The notes: generated by a model not told the origin, from the sequence alone. A DNA stretch of 64,000 nucleotides from Chromatiales bacterium (GCA_024234935.1 JACKNI010000004.1:158556-222555), one strand, 5' to 3'. Shown: positions 23,561 through 31,866, counted from the stretch's first letter. Made by a program: numbers and translations.

Positions 23561-24264
23561 GATCGCTGCGCCGCTGAATCCCGATTTGCGGAGTATCCCA
23601 GACCACAAAGTCTCCGGTACAGCTCCTGTCGTGCCGGTCGCTGGTCGGTACGCAGGTCTGCGCAAAGCCGGGGCAGATCGGCCGCGGTATCCACGTCGTA
23701 GCTCGAAGCCAGACTGGTGACGCTCAGGCCGTGCGCCGTACAGCGCTCTTTCAGTGCCGCATACAGCTGCTCGCTGCTCCAGGGCAGGTCAGCGAGGTCC
23801 GGCCAGGGGCATCGTGCGCCCATCAGCGTAACGCCGCCATCCAGCGCAGGGGCGAGCACGACATCGTGATGCACCAGAGCGGTGCGCGCCGCCATGTAAT
23901 CGCTTTCACCGAGCACCGGTGCGTCGCTGCCTATATAGATGACGGCGCCGGGTCTCCCGGTTCGTACGATGCGATCGACACTCTGCAGACGTTCACCAAG
24001 ATTCCCCGCAGCTTGCGGGATCACGCGGAGGGATCTGTCGAGCAAGGTGGCAGCCCAGGCGGCGTCGTTGGTCTCGGCCGGTGCGAGTACCACCGGACCT
24101 GGCCAGCTGGCAGCATCCTCCAGCGTTGCAGCCAGCAAGAGCTCGGCAATTTCCGCGGCGAGCGCCGAGCCGATCTGGTTGGCGAGCCGTTGTTTCCCGA
24201 TGCCCATGACCGGGCGGCGACAGAAAATCACCAGTACCGCGGCTCCGTGTTGCACCTCTGACAT
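23557..24264 (-). CDS. nucleotidyl/glycosyl transferase-like, rSAM-associated transferase 1 type (DUF2064)
   Basis: This 235-residue protein matches the DUF2064/TIGR04282 group. It has VLVIFCRRPVMGIGKQRLANQIG near the start, then GDLGERL-like QAAGNLGERLQS and GSDAPVLGESDY, and a late SSYDVDTAADLPRL segment typical of the family. It is the first gene of the three-gene operon with the GT2-like and radical SAM genes. I chose the ATG at 24264; an in-frame ATG at 24333 would add 23 residues. No product is known for this gene set. Confidence 0.8.
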   Translation of the reverse strand: MSEVQHGAAVLVIFCRRPVMGIGKQRLANQIGSALAAEIAELLLAATLEDAASWPGPVVLAPAETNDAAWAATLLDRSLRVIPQAAGNLGERLQSVDRIVRTGRPGAVIYIGSDAPVLGESDYMAARTALVHHDVVLAPALDGGVTLMGARCPWPDLADLPWSSEQLYAALKERCTAHGLSVTSLASSYDVDTAADLPRLCADLRTDQRPARQELYRRLCGLGYSANRDSAAQRS

Positions 24265-24734
24265 GCGATCAGCATAGCGGTTGTCCCAGCCGGGCCGGGT
24301 TCTGATTTCCTGAACCTGAAACCGTAATGTCAAGCCCGAAATTTACCCGGTTTACCGCACTATTTGCGGTGCGGCAGGGGTCCGTGCGATCAGTCTGAAC
24401 AGGGCTACAAGTCAATATAAACAGATAGATAGCTAATACCTGACGGGCATAAGTGCGCCGTGTCTAAAGCCCGGCAGAATCCGGGGTGCAGTCATGAGTC
24501 AGTTGTATATACTCTGACCCGTCTGCTGAATGCAGGGCCTGTTTTTGCTCCAGAGCAACAATTCGCAAACGGTAAAAAACAGCGTCACGGCAGGCTCTTC
24601 CAGATTCTTGTTAGCCCGGTTTCCCACATTCCGGGCTGACACCACCGGTCAGGCCCGGCGGTCCGAATCGCAGTCTGGTCACCAGTCCCGTGTCGGGGTT
24701 TGACTGGATTTTTTCGGATCGTCGGGCCCCCTTC
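24265..24734. other. intergenic region without a recognised gene
   Basis: These 470 bases contain no convincing reading frame or RNA gene. There is a 7-bp inverted repeat (AGCCCGG at 24613-24619 and CCGGGCT at 24631-24637) that could end transcription of the small gene to the right, but it lacks a T-run. The segment presumably holds the promoter of the rSAM-associated operon read leftward. Confidence 0.4.
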
Positions 24735-24968
24735 TCATCGACAACTCGCCCGGTACTCTGCTTCCAGCGCGGAGAGTTTCTGCCTGTACAGGCGGCCCTG
24801 CCTGGCGGTGTAGCCCATACGCAGCCGAAGACGGATCTCGGCGATGCGGCCTTCCAGCTTCACACAGCGGACCTTGTCCTCCGGATTGCGTGCGGCACCG
24901 ATGGCCGGTGGCATGCAGAGGCCCAGCAGAACCAGCGTCAGTGCCGGGCTCAGTCGAAAACGATTCAT
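24735..24968 (-). CDS. small exported protein of unknown function
   Basis: This is a 77-residue protein with a signal peptide (LTLVLLGLCMPPAIGAA) and a short, basic, helical mature part containing KLEGRIAEIRLRLRMGYTARQG and two cysteines (one in VRCVKL and one near the C-terminus). The start is secure: GGAGGAG lies just before the ATG at 24968. The nearest genes are unrelated in function. No family is recognised. Confidence 0.65.
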   Translation of the reverse strand: MNRFRLSPALTLVLLGLCMPPAIGAARNPEDKVRCVKLEGRIAEIRLRLRMGYTARQGRLYRQKLSALEAEYRASCR

Positions 24969-25055
24969 GTGGCCGCTCCTCCATCTTGAATGACTGCAGG
25001 AGGATGCGGCGCTCACCGGCGGTGCGGCGAGCAGGATATCTGGCGGGATCGCAGA

Positions 25056-25445
25056 CTATTGTGCCGGGGGAGTCAGCGGCCGACGGGCAATTTCGAATTC
25101 GGCAACCGGCACCCCGCCGATCAGGTGTTCCTGAATGATGCGTTCAAGCACGGCCGGCGTGCAGTGGCGATACCAGGTGCCTTCCGGGTAGACGAGAGCC
25201 ACCGGGCCCTGCATGCAGATCTGCAGGCAGTTGGCCTTGGTGCGGTAGATGCCTCCCGCACCGGTCAGGCCCAGTTCCTTGAGACGTCCCTTCAGGTACT
25301 CCCATGAGGCGAGGCCTTCCTCGCGCGAGGCGCATTTGGGTTTGCTCTGGTCGCAGCACAGAAAGATGTGTCGACGGATGCTGCTGATGCCCAGCTGCCC
25401 GATCCGTACCCGCAGAATCCGTTCGCTGTCAGATATGTCGGCCAT
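25056..25445 (-). CDS. thioredoxin-like [2Fe-2S] ferredoxin
   Basis: This 129-residue protein belongs to the thioredoxin-fold [2Fe-2S] ferredoxin group. The cluster cysteines are in FLCCDQSKPKC (about residues 30-38) and ANCLQICMQGP (about 72-82), matching C-x(8-12)-C...C-x3-C. GPVALVYPEGTWYRHC follows and is typical of this family. I chose the ATG at 25445; longer in-frame starts lack support. It is divergent from a gene resembling ferredoxin-dependent bilin reductases, so this ferredoxin may be its electron donor. Confidence 0.85.
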   Translation of the reverse strand: MADISDSERILRVRIGQLGISSIRRHIFLCCDQSKPKCASREEGLASWEYLKGRLKELGLTGAGGIYRTKANCLQICMQGPVALVYPEGTWYRHCTPAVLERIIQEHLIGGVPVAEFEIARRPLTPPAQ

Positions 25446-25569
25446 TGTTCGCCTGTCGGTGCCGGTCAGCCGTCGCCCAACCCGGTGGTTGGGCACTGCC
25501 GGTGCATCGCTTACACTGCGCCACCGCCCGCAACCACCATGCACGATCAGGACAGGAGCAGCGACTACC

Positions 25570-26394
25570 GTGAGCAAAGGTACTGAAACCAAGACCATTA
25601 TGGAATTCCTGGCCGAGAATCCCAACGTGGATGTCTCGCGTGCCTGGGAGCGTTGCTGGAACATTCATTCCAGGATTGTCGAACGTGTACAGGCGCGGTT
25701 TGGCGTGCAACGTCATGCACAGACCGAGGGTCAGGATTACTGGAGTTCGCCGGACGGGCAACTCGAAGGTGCCTTCAAGGGTTATACCGGTCCGGCGGTC
25801 GACTGGCTCGTGCACTCCTGGCTCGGTAACCGCAAGGCGAGCCTGCTCGACATGAATGCCACCGTATTCCTCAGTCAGCAGACGCGCGTGCCGCATATGG
25901 GCGTCATCTTCGGCACAATCCCCAAACTGTATTTCTATGCCGAGTACACGCCCCGGGTGGATCTGCGCACGAATTACGACTATCTGCAGAAGTATTACGA
26001 ACCGGCCAATCAGGATTTTCTGAAATTCCGCAGCGATCCGACCTGGACGCGGTTCGTCAGTCACGGGACTTATCTCCGTGCGCTGATGTCACCGGTCGCC
26101 ACGAGTTCGCACGCCGAACTCAATGACGAGAACATCGGCACCTGCGAAAAGTATCTGGTCGGCTTCGTCGATCGCTGGTTCCGCTGGCTGGACGATGCGG
26201 AAACGGTGCCCGAGCACGAACGTGCTGCCCAGCAGGAGTACGACTTCAAGGTTCGGGAACTCGGTTACCGTACGGATCCCATGAACGTGCTGCCGCAGAG
26301 GGTGCTCGGCGAGCAGGAGTTCAATCGGCGTCTGGAGATGCGTATCGGTACGCAGCAGATGGCGGAGTCGCGGGGCCGCTGGCAGAAGAGCTGA
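25570..26394 (+). CDS. protein resembling red chlorophyll catabolite reductase / ferredoxin-dependent bilin reductases
   Basis: This 274-residue cytoplasmic protein starts at GTG 25570 with AGGAG eleven bases upstream. The central part reads PKLYFYAEYTPRVDLRTNYD, then YLQKYYEPAN, then a segment ending YLRALMSPVATSS. The order and spacing recall plant red chlorophyll catabolite reductase (lDLPHRKDL, YLKEYYQ, FVRSAFSPTA), a member of the ferredoxin-dependent bilin reductase superfamily. The match is from memory and moderate. The divergent ferredoxin gene and the CpcT/CpeT-like gene elsewhere in the window agree with tetrapyrrole chemistry. It may act on a heme or chlorophyll breakdown product, but the substrate is unknown. 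Confidence 0.55.
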   Translation: MSKGTETKTIMEFLAENPNVDVSRAWERCWNIHSRIVERVQARFGVQRHAQTEGQDYWSSPDGQLEGAFKGYTGPAVDWLVHSWLGNRKASLLDMNATVFLSQQTRVPHMGVIFGTIPKLYFYAEYTPRVDLRTNYDYLQKYYEPANQDFLKFRSDPTWTRFVSHGTYLRALMSPVATSSHAELNDENIGTCEKYLVGFVDRWFRWLDDAETVPEHERAAQQEYDFKVRELGYRTDPMNVLPQRVLGEQEFNRRLEMRIGTQQMAESRGRWQKS

Positions 26395-26453
26395 CCCGGA
26401 GGGTAACCAGAGGCGAGTCGGAGCCGGCTATGCGGTACTCCGACCCGCCCTGA

Positions 26454-26573
26454 TCAGTTGGCCAGGAAGAGCAGCAGGGTTACCAGCGGGATGGTCACGG
26501 CCACCGCTGCCAGCAGGACCTCGCCGAGCAGTTCGAACTCGTCCGGGCCCAGATTCATGAAATTCCTCAACAT
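26454..26573 (-). CDS. 39-residue single-pass membrane peptide
   Basis: A short reading frame on the minus strand runs from ATG at 26573 to TGA at 26454-26456. AAGGAG lies eight bases before the ATG. The product begins MLRNFMNLGPDEFELLG and ends in a hydrophobic helix (VLLAAVAVTIPLVTLLLFLAN). It lies between the bilin-reductase-like gene and the response regulator gene and is transcribed away from the latter. Small membrane peptides next to two-component systems sometimes modulate the sensor, but here this is only a possibility. The frame could also be chance, although the ribosome site argues otherwise. Confidence 0.5.
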   Translation of the reverse strand: MLRNFMNLGPDEFELLGEVLLAAVAVTIPLVTLLLFLAN

Positions 26574-26659
26574 CGTCAGCACTCCTTGTGCAAAATCGCT
26601 ACAGTTCCTTGTTAGGCGCAAAGACTAGTGGCCGTTTGTTGCGCGGTCTTTTCAGGCCG

Positions 26660-26684
26660 GTAACACGCTGTAACAATTTGTAAC
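26660..26684. promoter_or_regulatory. three GTAAC boxes at 10-bp spacing, CpxR/OmpR-like operator
   Basis: GTAAC occurs at 26660-26664, 26670-26674 and 26680-26684, an exact 10-base period, so all three lie on one face of the helix. The pattern GTAAx-N5-GTAAx is that of CpxR binding sites. A further GTTAC (reverse complement) lies at 26709-26713. The boxes are about 110 bases upstream of the OmpR/CpxR-type regulator and suggest autoregulation. Confidence 0.6.
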
Positions 26685-26791
26685 GCCGAACCCCTTTTTT
26701 TAACAAAGGGTTACGATAGATCCTGAAGGTTGACCCACAACCTTGAACAGCCGGGCATTAGACGGCATCAGGCCGGTAAAAAACGTGACGC

Positions 26792-27490
26792 ATGACGCGA
26801 ATTCTGCTCATCGATGACGACGAAAAGCTGGGCGAACTGCTGAAGGCCTATTTTCAGCGTTTCGACATGCAGCTCGATAACGCCGTGCGTCCGTCGGAAG
26901 GCCTGATGAAGATCCAGCGCGACAAGCCGGATCTCGTCATTCTCGACGGCATGCTCCCCGAGCAGGACGGATTCGATGTCTGCCGCACGATTCGCAAGAC
27001 CAGTTCGATTCCCGTCGTGATGCTGACCGCGCGCGGTGATGTGACTGACCGCATCGTGGGTCTGGAGATCGGCGCTGACGACTATCTCTCCAAGCCCTTT
27101 GAGCCCCGCGAACTGGTGGTGCGCATCCAGAATGTACTGCGGCGGAGCAAGGCCGCGGAGGCCGAGAATGACACGACACTGCGGTTCGGCAGTCTGCTGG
27201 TGGATACCGAACGACGTACTGCCGAGCTCGACGGCACACCGCTGGACCTGACCACGATGGAGTACCAGCTTCTCGTGCTGTTTGCCTCGAATCCCGGGCG
27301 CACCTTCAACCGCGACGAAATCCTCAACGAGCTGCGCGGTATCGATGCGCAGCTGTTTTCCCGCTCGGTTGACATTCTCGTCAGCCGCCTGCGGCAAAAA
27401 CTCGGCGACACCAGCCGTCAGCCGCGCTTCATCAAGACGGTATGGGGAACCGGCTACGCTTTTGTCGGCGTCGATCCGGTGGCTACATGA
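26792..27490 (+). CDS. OmpR/CpxR-family response regulator
   Basis: This 232-residue protein has an N-terminal receiver domain with the acidic pair in LIDDDEKLG, phosphoacceptor D52 (LVILDGMLPEQDG), the signalling Thr in VMLTARG and the conserved Lys in YLSKPFEP. It has a C-terminal OmpR-type winged-helix DNA-binding domain (about 130-228) ending KTVWGTGYAFVG. Its stop overlaps the start of the sensor kinase gene (ATGA). Three GTAAC boxes upstream look like CpxR sites, so it probably controls its own gene and perhaps envelope-stress genes. RstA/CpxR-like subtype is a judgement from sequence only. Confidence 0.92.
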   Translation: MTRILLIDDDEKLGELLKAYFQRFDMQLDNAVRPSEGLMKIQRDKPDLVILDGMLPEQDGFDVCRTIRKTSSIPVVMLTARGDVTDRIVGLEIGADDYLSKPFEPRELVVRIQNVLRRSKAAEAENDTTLRFGSLLVDTERRTAELDGTPLDLTTMEYQLLVLFASNPGRTFNRDEILNELRGIDAQLFSRSVDILVSRLRQKLGDTSRQPRFIKTVWGTGYAFVGVDPVAT

Positions 27491-28863
27491 TCAAGGAAAT
27501 CACGCGTTCGCTGTCGGCGCGCCTGGTCGCGGTATTCTTCCTCACTTCCCTGGTCTACGGCTTCGGCTCCATCTATGCAGTGAGCAAGGTGCGCGAGACT
27601 GACTATCTGCGCGAGATTGTCGGTTCGCATATTTCCCTGCACGCCGATCTGGTGCTGAAGGAGATCGGCACGCCGCCCGATCCGGCCAAGGCCAAGGCGA
27701 TTGTGGATCGTATTCCCGTGGATATCCGCATCAGCAGTCCCGGGTTCGACTGGTCCTCGGATCCCGGATTTCCGGACCTCGCCAGGATTCCTTTCGGGCC
27801 GATCGCATACCTCGGCCTGGATGACAAGAGCAGCAAGGATATCGAGTCCTGGTCGCGTGGTCTCGAGCGTGTGCGCTTTGCGCGCTATCAGGGGCATATC
27901 TTTGCTGAATTGAAGGAGGGACCGAACGTCGTGGTATTTGCATCACCACGACTTGCCGAGAGTCCGCCGCCGGACTACACCGGGGTGGTCATGGTGCTCC
28001 TGTCCCTGCTCGTGCTGTCGGGGTGTTTCATGGCGGTACGCTGGCTGGTGCGTCCGATCAAGTGGATCCAGGCTGGTACCTCGCGTATTGGCCAGGGAGA
28101 TCTGGATTACCGGATCGTGACCAGTCGCCGCGATGATCTCGGTGATCTTGCTGCCGGTATCAATCACATGGCGGACGACGTACGCGACATGCTTGAGGCC
28201 AAGCGGCAGTTGCTGCTCGCGATCAGTCATGAACTGCGTTCTCCACTGACCCGTGCCAAGGTGGCGCTTGAATTTCTCGACGACAATCAGGTCAAGCGCG
28301 ATCTGCTCGACGATATTCGCGAGATGGAGCGGCTGATCGCCGATCTGCTCGAAAGTGAGCGCATGAATGTCGGCCATACCACGCTGCAGCGTTCGCTGGT
28401 GGATCTGTGTGCCATGCTTTCCGGGCTGATCAGGGACGAGTTCCAGGAGCAGGCCGGCCGGATCGATCTCAAGCTGCCTGCTGGCGCAGTGGTGCGTGAG
28501 GTCGATGAAGTCCGGCTGCGCCTGGTTGCCAGGAACCTGATCGACAATGCATTACGTTACACGCCACCGGATGCGGCCCGGGTCGAAGTCGGGCTCATCG
28601 TGAAGCCGGGCATGGTCATGCTGCAGATTCGCGATCACGGGCCGGGTATCGCCCGCGAGCATCTGCCGAAGATCAGCCAGCCTTTCTATCGGGCGGATCC
28701 GGCGCGCTGTCGCAGCACTGGCGGCCTCGGCCTTGGCCTGTATCTCGCGCGGCGCATCGCGGAAGCGCACAACGGCAGCCTGGTGGTCGAGAGCGAAGTC
28801 GGGCAAGGGACGCTCGTCACCGTGACGATCCCGGATTTTATTGCCGCACAGGACGTGCTGTGA
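27487..28863 (+). CDS. two-component sensor histidine kinase
   Basis: This 458-residue kinase has a first transmembrane helix near residues 12-32, a periplasmic sensor region of about 130 residues, and a second helix around 163-185. A HAMP domain follows (about 186-238). The HisKA motif LLLAISHELRSPLTR has the phosphorylated H248, and the HATPase domain has an N-box RNLIDNALRYTPPDA, G1 DHGPGI and G2 GLGLGLYLARRIAEAH. All catalytic boxes are intact. It is translationally coupled to the upstream response regulator. The signal is unknown; Cpx/Rst-type kinases respond to envelope stress. Confidence 0.92.
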   Translation: MIKEITRSLSARLVAVFFLTSLVYGFGSIYAVSKVRETDYLREIVGSHISLHADLVLKEIGTPPDPAKAKAIVDRIPVDIRISSPGFDWSSDPGFPDLARIPFGPIAYLGLDDKSSKDIESWSRGLERVRFARYQGHIFAELKEGPNVVVFASPRLAESPPPDYTGVVMVLLSLLVLSGCFMAVRWLVRPIKWIQAGTSRIGQGDLDYRIVTSRRDDLGDLAAGINHMADDVRDMLEAKRQLLLAISHELRSPLTRAKVALEFLDDNQVKRDLLDDIREMERLIADLLESERMNVGHTTLQRSLVDLCAMLSGLIRDEFQEQAGRIDLKLPAGAVVREVDEVRLRLVARNLIDNALRYTPPDAARVEVGLIVKPGMVMLQIRDHGPGIAREHLPKISQPFYRADPARCRSTGGLGLGLYLARRIAEAHNGSLVVESEVGQGTLVTVTIPDFIAAQDVL

Positions 28864-28949
28864 TCGGGTTGCCGGTGCCGGCCTGCGTTCATATCGGTTA
28901 GCATGAAGCTCAGCCATCCGGGCCGGTCGGCCCAGCGGAGTACAGCCCA

Positions 28950-29252
28950 ATGGACGAAGAGGACAACACCATTATCGACAATGCGGCGGAGCAGGTCGTG
29001 GAGCTCGGCAATCGCATGCTTGAAGCCGACGATGACGCTGATTCCTGGGATGTGGCCGATGGGCTGCTGGCCGGTGCTATCCAGTTCTGGCTTTACTCCC
29101 GCCAGCCCTGTGACGATCCGCGCTGCGAAAACTGCGCCGAGGTCAGCACCGCAGATCTGCGCATGCGCAAGCTGATCGAGGAAGCCCGGCGGTGCGCGGA
29201 GGAGAGCAGCTACTACGAGACGCCATTTGACATGAATGTCGGCCGGGCCTGA
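28950..29252 (+). CDS. small protein with C-x4-C-x2-C motif, unknown function
   Basis: This is a 100-residue acidic protein (MDEEDNTIIDNAAEQ at the start). It has a central aromatic helix (AGAIQFWLYSRQP) and the cysteine motif C-DDPR-C-EN-C around residues 55-62, which could bind a metal or iron-sulfur cluster. It precedes an adrenodoxin-type ferredoxin gene on the same strand, separated by 72 bases. No signal peptide or membrane helix is evident. I do not recognise a named family. Confidence 0.65.
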   Translation: MDEEDNTIIDNAAEQVVELGNRMLEADDDADSWDVADGLLAGAIQFWLYSRQPCDDPRCENCAEVSTADLRMRKLIEEARRCAEESSYYETPFDMNVGRA

Positions 29253-29324
29253 TCCCGGTCAGGTTCGGGGCCAAATGCTTCGTGCTATATTCCGGCGCCT
29301 TTTTTCTGATACGGATGCGGGACA

Positions 29325-29642
29325 ATGCCGACGATTTACGTGACCAACCGGAGCGGCAAGAAATACACGCTCAAAGTGGACAACGGCCTCACCCTGATGG
29401 AGCCGCTGCGGGAGATCGACGACAGCATCGAGGCATTGTGTGGCGGCATGTGCTCCTGCGCGAGCTGTCATATCTTCATCAGCCCGGAGTGGTTTGACAA
29501 AGTACCGGGCCCGCAGAGTGATGAGACCGAGCTGCTCGAAGGTACGGAAACCTACCGTAGTCCCGAGTCGCGGCTGGCCTGTCAGGTCAAGGTGACAGAT
29601 GCGATTGATGGCATGACGCTGATCGTTGCGCCGGAGGAATAG
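29325..29642 (+). CDS. adrenodoxin-type [2Fe-2S] ferredoxin
   Basis: This 105-residue ferredoxin has the cluster-binding pattern C-x5-C-x2-C (C39, C45, C48 in CGGMCSCASC) and a fourth Cys in RLACQ. It also has the acidic LMEPLREI and PGPQSDETELLEG segments of the adrenodoxin/putidaredoxin class. It is full length. Such ferredoxins deliver electrons to cytochrome P450s or ring hydroxylases, but no such partner is encoded in this window. The MaoC-like gene begins 12 bases after its stop, so they may share a transcript. Confidence 0.92.
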   Translation: MPTIYVTNRSGKKYTLKVDNGLTLMEPLREIDDSIEALCGGMCSCASCHIFISPEWFDKVPGPQSDETELLEGTETYRSPESRLACQVKVTDAIDGMTLIVAPEE

Positions 29643-29654
29643 ACTTCCACCCGG

Positions 29655-30488
29655 ATGCCCGTCGATTACGAACACCTGATGTCGCTGCGCAGTCGCAGTG
29701 AACCGGTCAGCTACTCTGACCGCGATACGCTGCTCTATGCGCTTGCCGTTGGCCTCGGCCGCGATCTGAGTAATCGTGACGAACTGCCCTTTGTCTCCGA
29801 GCTTGCCGGCCTGCATGCCTTGCCAACGCTCGCCAGTACGCTCGTACCCGGTGGTCTGCTGCAGGATTGTGGCTGGGATGCAGCGCAGGTGGTGCACCAC
29901 GCCGAGAGCCTGACGCTCGATCGCCCGCTGGAAGAAGCGGGCTCCCTGCTGGTCGACAGCGCAGTGGTTTCCGTGGTCGACCAGGGTGCGGACACCGGTG
30001 CGCTGATCGTCATCGAGAGCAGGGCGCGCAGGTCAAAGGATGATCAGCCATTGTTCAGTCTGCGCCGCACGCTGCTCGCACGCGGTGACGGGGGCTTTGG
30101 CGGGCCGCGCGGGGAGGCCGGCATCGCGGCGTACCGCATACCAGAGCGCGCCCCGGACCTCACTACCTTGCTGGAGACCCGGGAAGACCAGTCGCTGCTG
30201 TTCCGGTTGTGCGGAAATCGCGATCCCCGGTATGCGGATCCCGCTGCACCCCCCCTGCAAGGCACGTGTATATATGGAATCGCCTGTCATGCCGTACTGC
30301 GCGTGATTTGCGAGTACGACCACACCCTGATCCACTCATTCGCCGCCAGCTTCGCCGGTCCGGTCACGCCGGGCGAGAGCCTGCAGGCCGAGCTGTGGCA
30401 GGACGCCAATGTCGTCTCGTTCCGCCTCCGTGTCCCCAGGCGCGATGCCATCGTCCTGGACCGCGGCCGCTGCGTACTTGCCACCTGA
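29655..30488 (+). CDS. MaoC-like (hydratase 2) protein lacking catalytic Asp and His
   Basis: This 277-residue protein has a double hotdog-fold layout like enoyl-CoA hydratase 2 (the C-terminal half of MFE-2 type proteins). The hydratase-2 motif, normally Y-R-L-S-G-D-x-N-P-L-H-x-D, reads FRLCGNRDPRYAD. The catalytic Asp is therefore Asn (N188) and the catalytic His is Tyr (Y193). The following stretch, usually GF.RPILHGLCTYG, is shortened to PPLQGTCIYG. The overall fold appears kept, so it may bind acyl groups without hydrating them, or be decaying. It lies downstream of a ferredoxin gene. Confidence 0.75.
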   Translation: MPVDYEHLMSLRSRSEPVSYSDRDTLLYALAVGLGRDLSNRDELPFVSELAGLHALPTLASTLVPGGLLQDCGWDAAQVVHHAESLTLDRPLEEAGSLLVDSAVVSVVDQGADTGALIVIESRARRSKDDQPLFSLRRTLLARGDGGFGGPRGEAGIAAYRIPERAPDLTTLLETREDQSLLFRLCGNRDPRYADPAAPPLQGTCIYGIACHAVLRVICEYDHTLIHSFAASFAGPVTPGESLQAELWQDANVVSFRLRVPRRDAIVLDRGRCVLAT

Positions 30489-30547
30489 GACCGGATCGGG
30501 CCGAGGTTTCCAGCGGGGCCGGCTTTCAGTAGACTGTGCGCCGCTGT

Positions 30548-30623
<76 letters not shown>

Positions 30624-30756
30624 TCAAAAAGCCGTTTCTCTTGCGTATTAACGGTGTTTCCACCTTTCCAACCAGCGCCACGACCGGCAACCTGGTTCGC
30701 AATGTGCTTGCCATGCATTCCTTGAACCGATAGGTCTCGTTAGGCAGGATCTGCCC

Positions 30757-31830
30757 ATGCCGATTGTCGAGCATTCGCGACTCCCCACGTTCAGCGACCT
30801 GCGTCGCCAGGGGCTGACGGTGCTTGGCCTCGAGGACGCGCAGCGTCAGGATATCCGTGCCCTGCACGTGGGCCTGCTCAACCTGATGCCCGATGCGGCG
30901 TTCCAGTTGACGGAGCAGCAGTTCATGCGCCTCGTCGGCGGCTCCAACCAGATTGCACAGTTCTACGTCCATTGCTTTACCGTTGCCGGCTTGCCGCGCA
31001 GCGATGCCACGCAGGCCTATATTGCCGAGCATTACGAGGACATCGCCTCGATCCGTGCGCAGGGGCTGGACGCGCTGATCATTACCGGCGCCAATGTCGT
31101 GAAACCGCGTATCGAGCAGGAGCTTTTCTACAAACCACTGACGGAAGTGATTGGCTGGGCCAGCGAGAACGTCACGTCAGTGCTTTGTTCCTGCCTCTCG
31201 ACGCATGCGCTGATGAAGTATCTGCACCATGTTGACCGTACGCCGCTGCCGCGCAAGCAGTGGGGCGTATACAGCCACCGCGTGGTTGCACCTCAGCACC
31301 CGCTGTTGAGAGGCGTCAACACGCGCTTCGACGTGCCGCACTCCCGGTACAACGCGATCACACGGGAGCAGTTCGAGGCGGCAGGCCTCTCGATACTGAT
31401 CGAAAGCGCGGAAGCGGGTGTACACGCAGCCGTCAGCGCTGATCAGTTTCGCCACGTCTATTTCCAGGGGCACCCGGAGTACGATGCCAACAGCCTGCTC
31501 AAGGAATACAAGCGCGAGGTACTGCGCTACTTCTCTGGCGAGCGCGACTTGCCCGCCTTTCCCGAGCACTATATTTCCGCCGAGGCGGCGGTCGTGATCA
31601 ACCGCTATCTGGCGCTTGCCGAACGGGCCAGACCGGGAGGTGTGCCGTTGCCGGCATTCCCTGAAGCGGAGGTTGTGCCTTTCCTCGACAATACCTGGGG
31701 CGATACGGCGAGGACGATCTTTGACAACTGGCTGGGCCTCGTTTATCAACTGACCAATCTGGACCGTCGCCTGCCGTTCAAGGCGGGCATCGATCCGCAC
31801 AGACCACTCGACGGGCTGTTGCCGGCCTGA
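30757..31830 (+). CDS. metA: homoserine O-acyltransferase, MetA family
   Basis: This 357-residue cytosolic enzyme acylates homoserine in methionine synthesis. It carries the MetA motifs LLNLMPD, LIITGANV and a nucleophile segment VLCSCLSTHALMK (Cys146 is the probable nucleophile), followed by GVYSHR, DVPHSRYN and FQGHPEYD, the region supplying the catalytic His and Glu. Whether it uses succinyl- or acetyl-CoA cannot be settled here; many MetA-family proteins are acetyltransferases. The gene pairs with a PLP-dependent sulfhydrylase 36 bases downstream, suggesting direct sulfhydrylation of O-acylhomoserine to homocysteine. Confidence 0.92.
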   Translation: MPIVEHSRLPTFSDLRRQGLTVLGLEDAQRQDIRALHVGLLNLMPDAAFQLTEQQFMRLVGGSNQIAQFYVHCFTVAGLPRSDATQAYIAEHYEDIASIRAQGLDALIITGANVVKPRIEQELFYKPLTEVIGWASENVTSVLCSCLSTHALMKYLHHVDRTPLPRKQWGVYSHRVVAPQHPLLRGVNTRFDVPHSRYNAITREQFEAAGLSILIESAEAGVHAAVSADQFRHVYFQGHPEYDANSLLKEYKREVLRYFSGERDLPAFPEHYISAEAAVVINRYLALAERARPGGVPLPAFPEAEVVPFLDNTWGDTARTIFDNWLGLVYQLTNLDRRLPFKAGIDPHRPLDGLLPA

Positions 31831-31866
31831 CAACCATATTTTTTTCTGGATGGAGCGCAGACACCG

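Noticed and set aside
24613..24637. Inverted repeat as terminator for the small minus-strand gene
   Set aside because: The 7-bp stem has an 11-base loop and no T-run on the transcribed side.
30624..30756. SAM-type riboswitch upstream of metA
   Set aside because: The 130 bases show no SAM riboswitch core I recognise.
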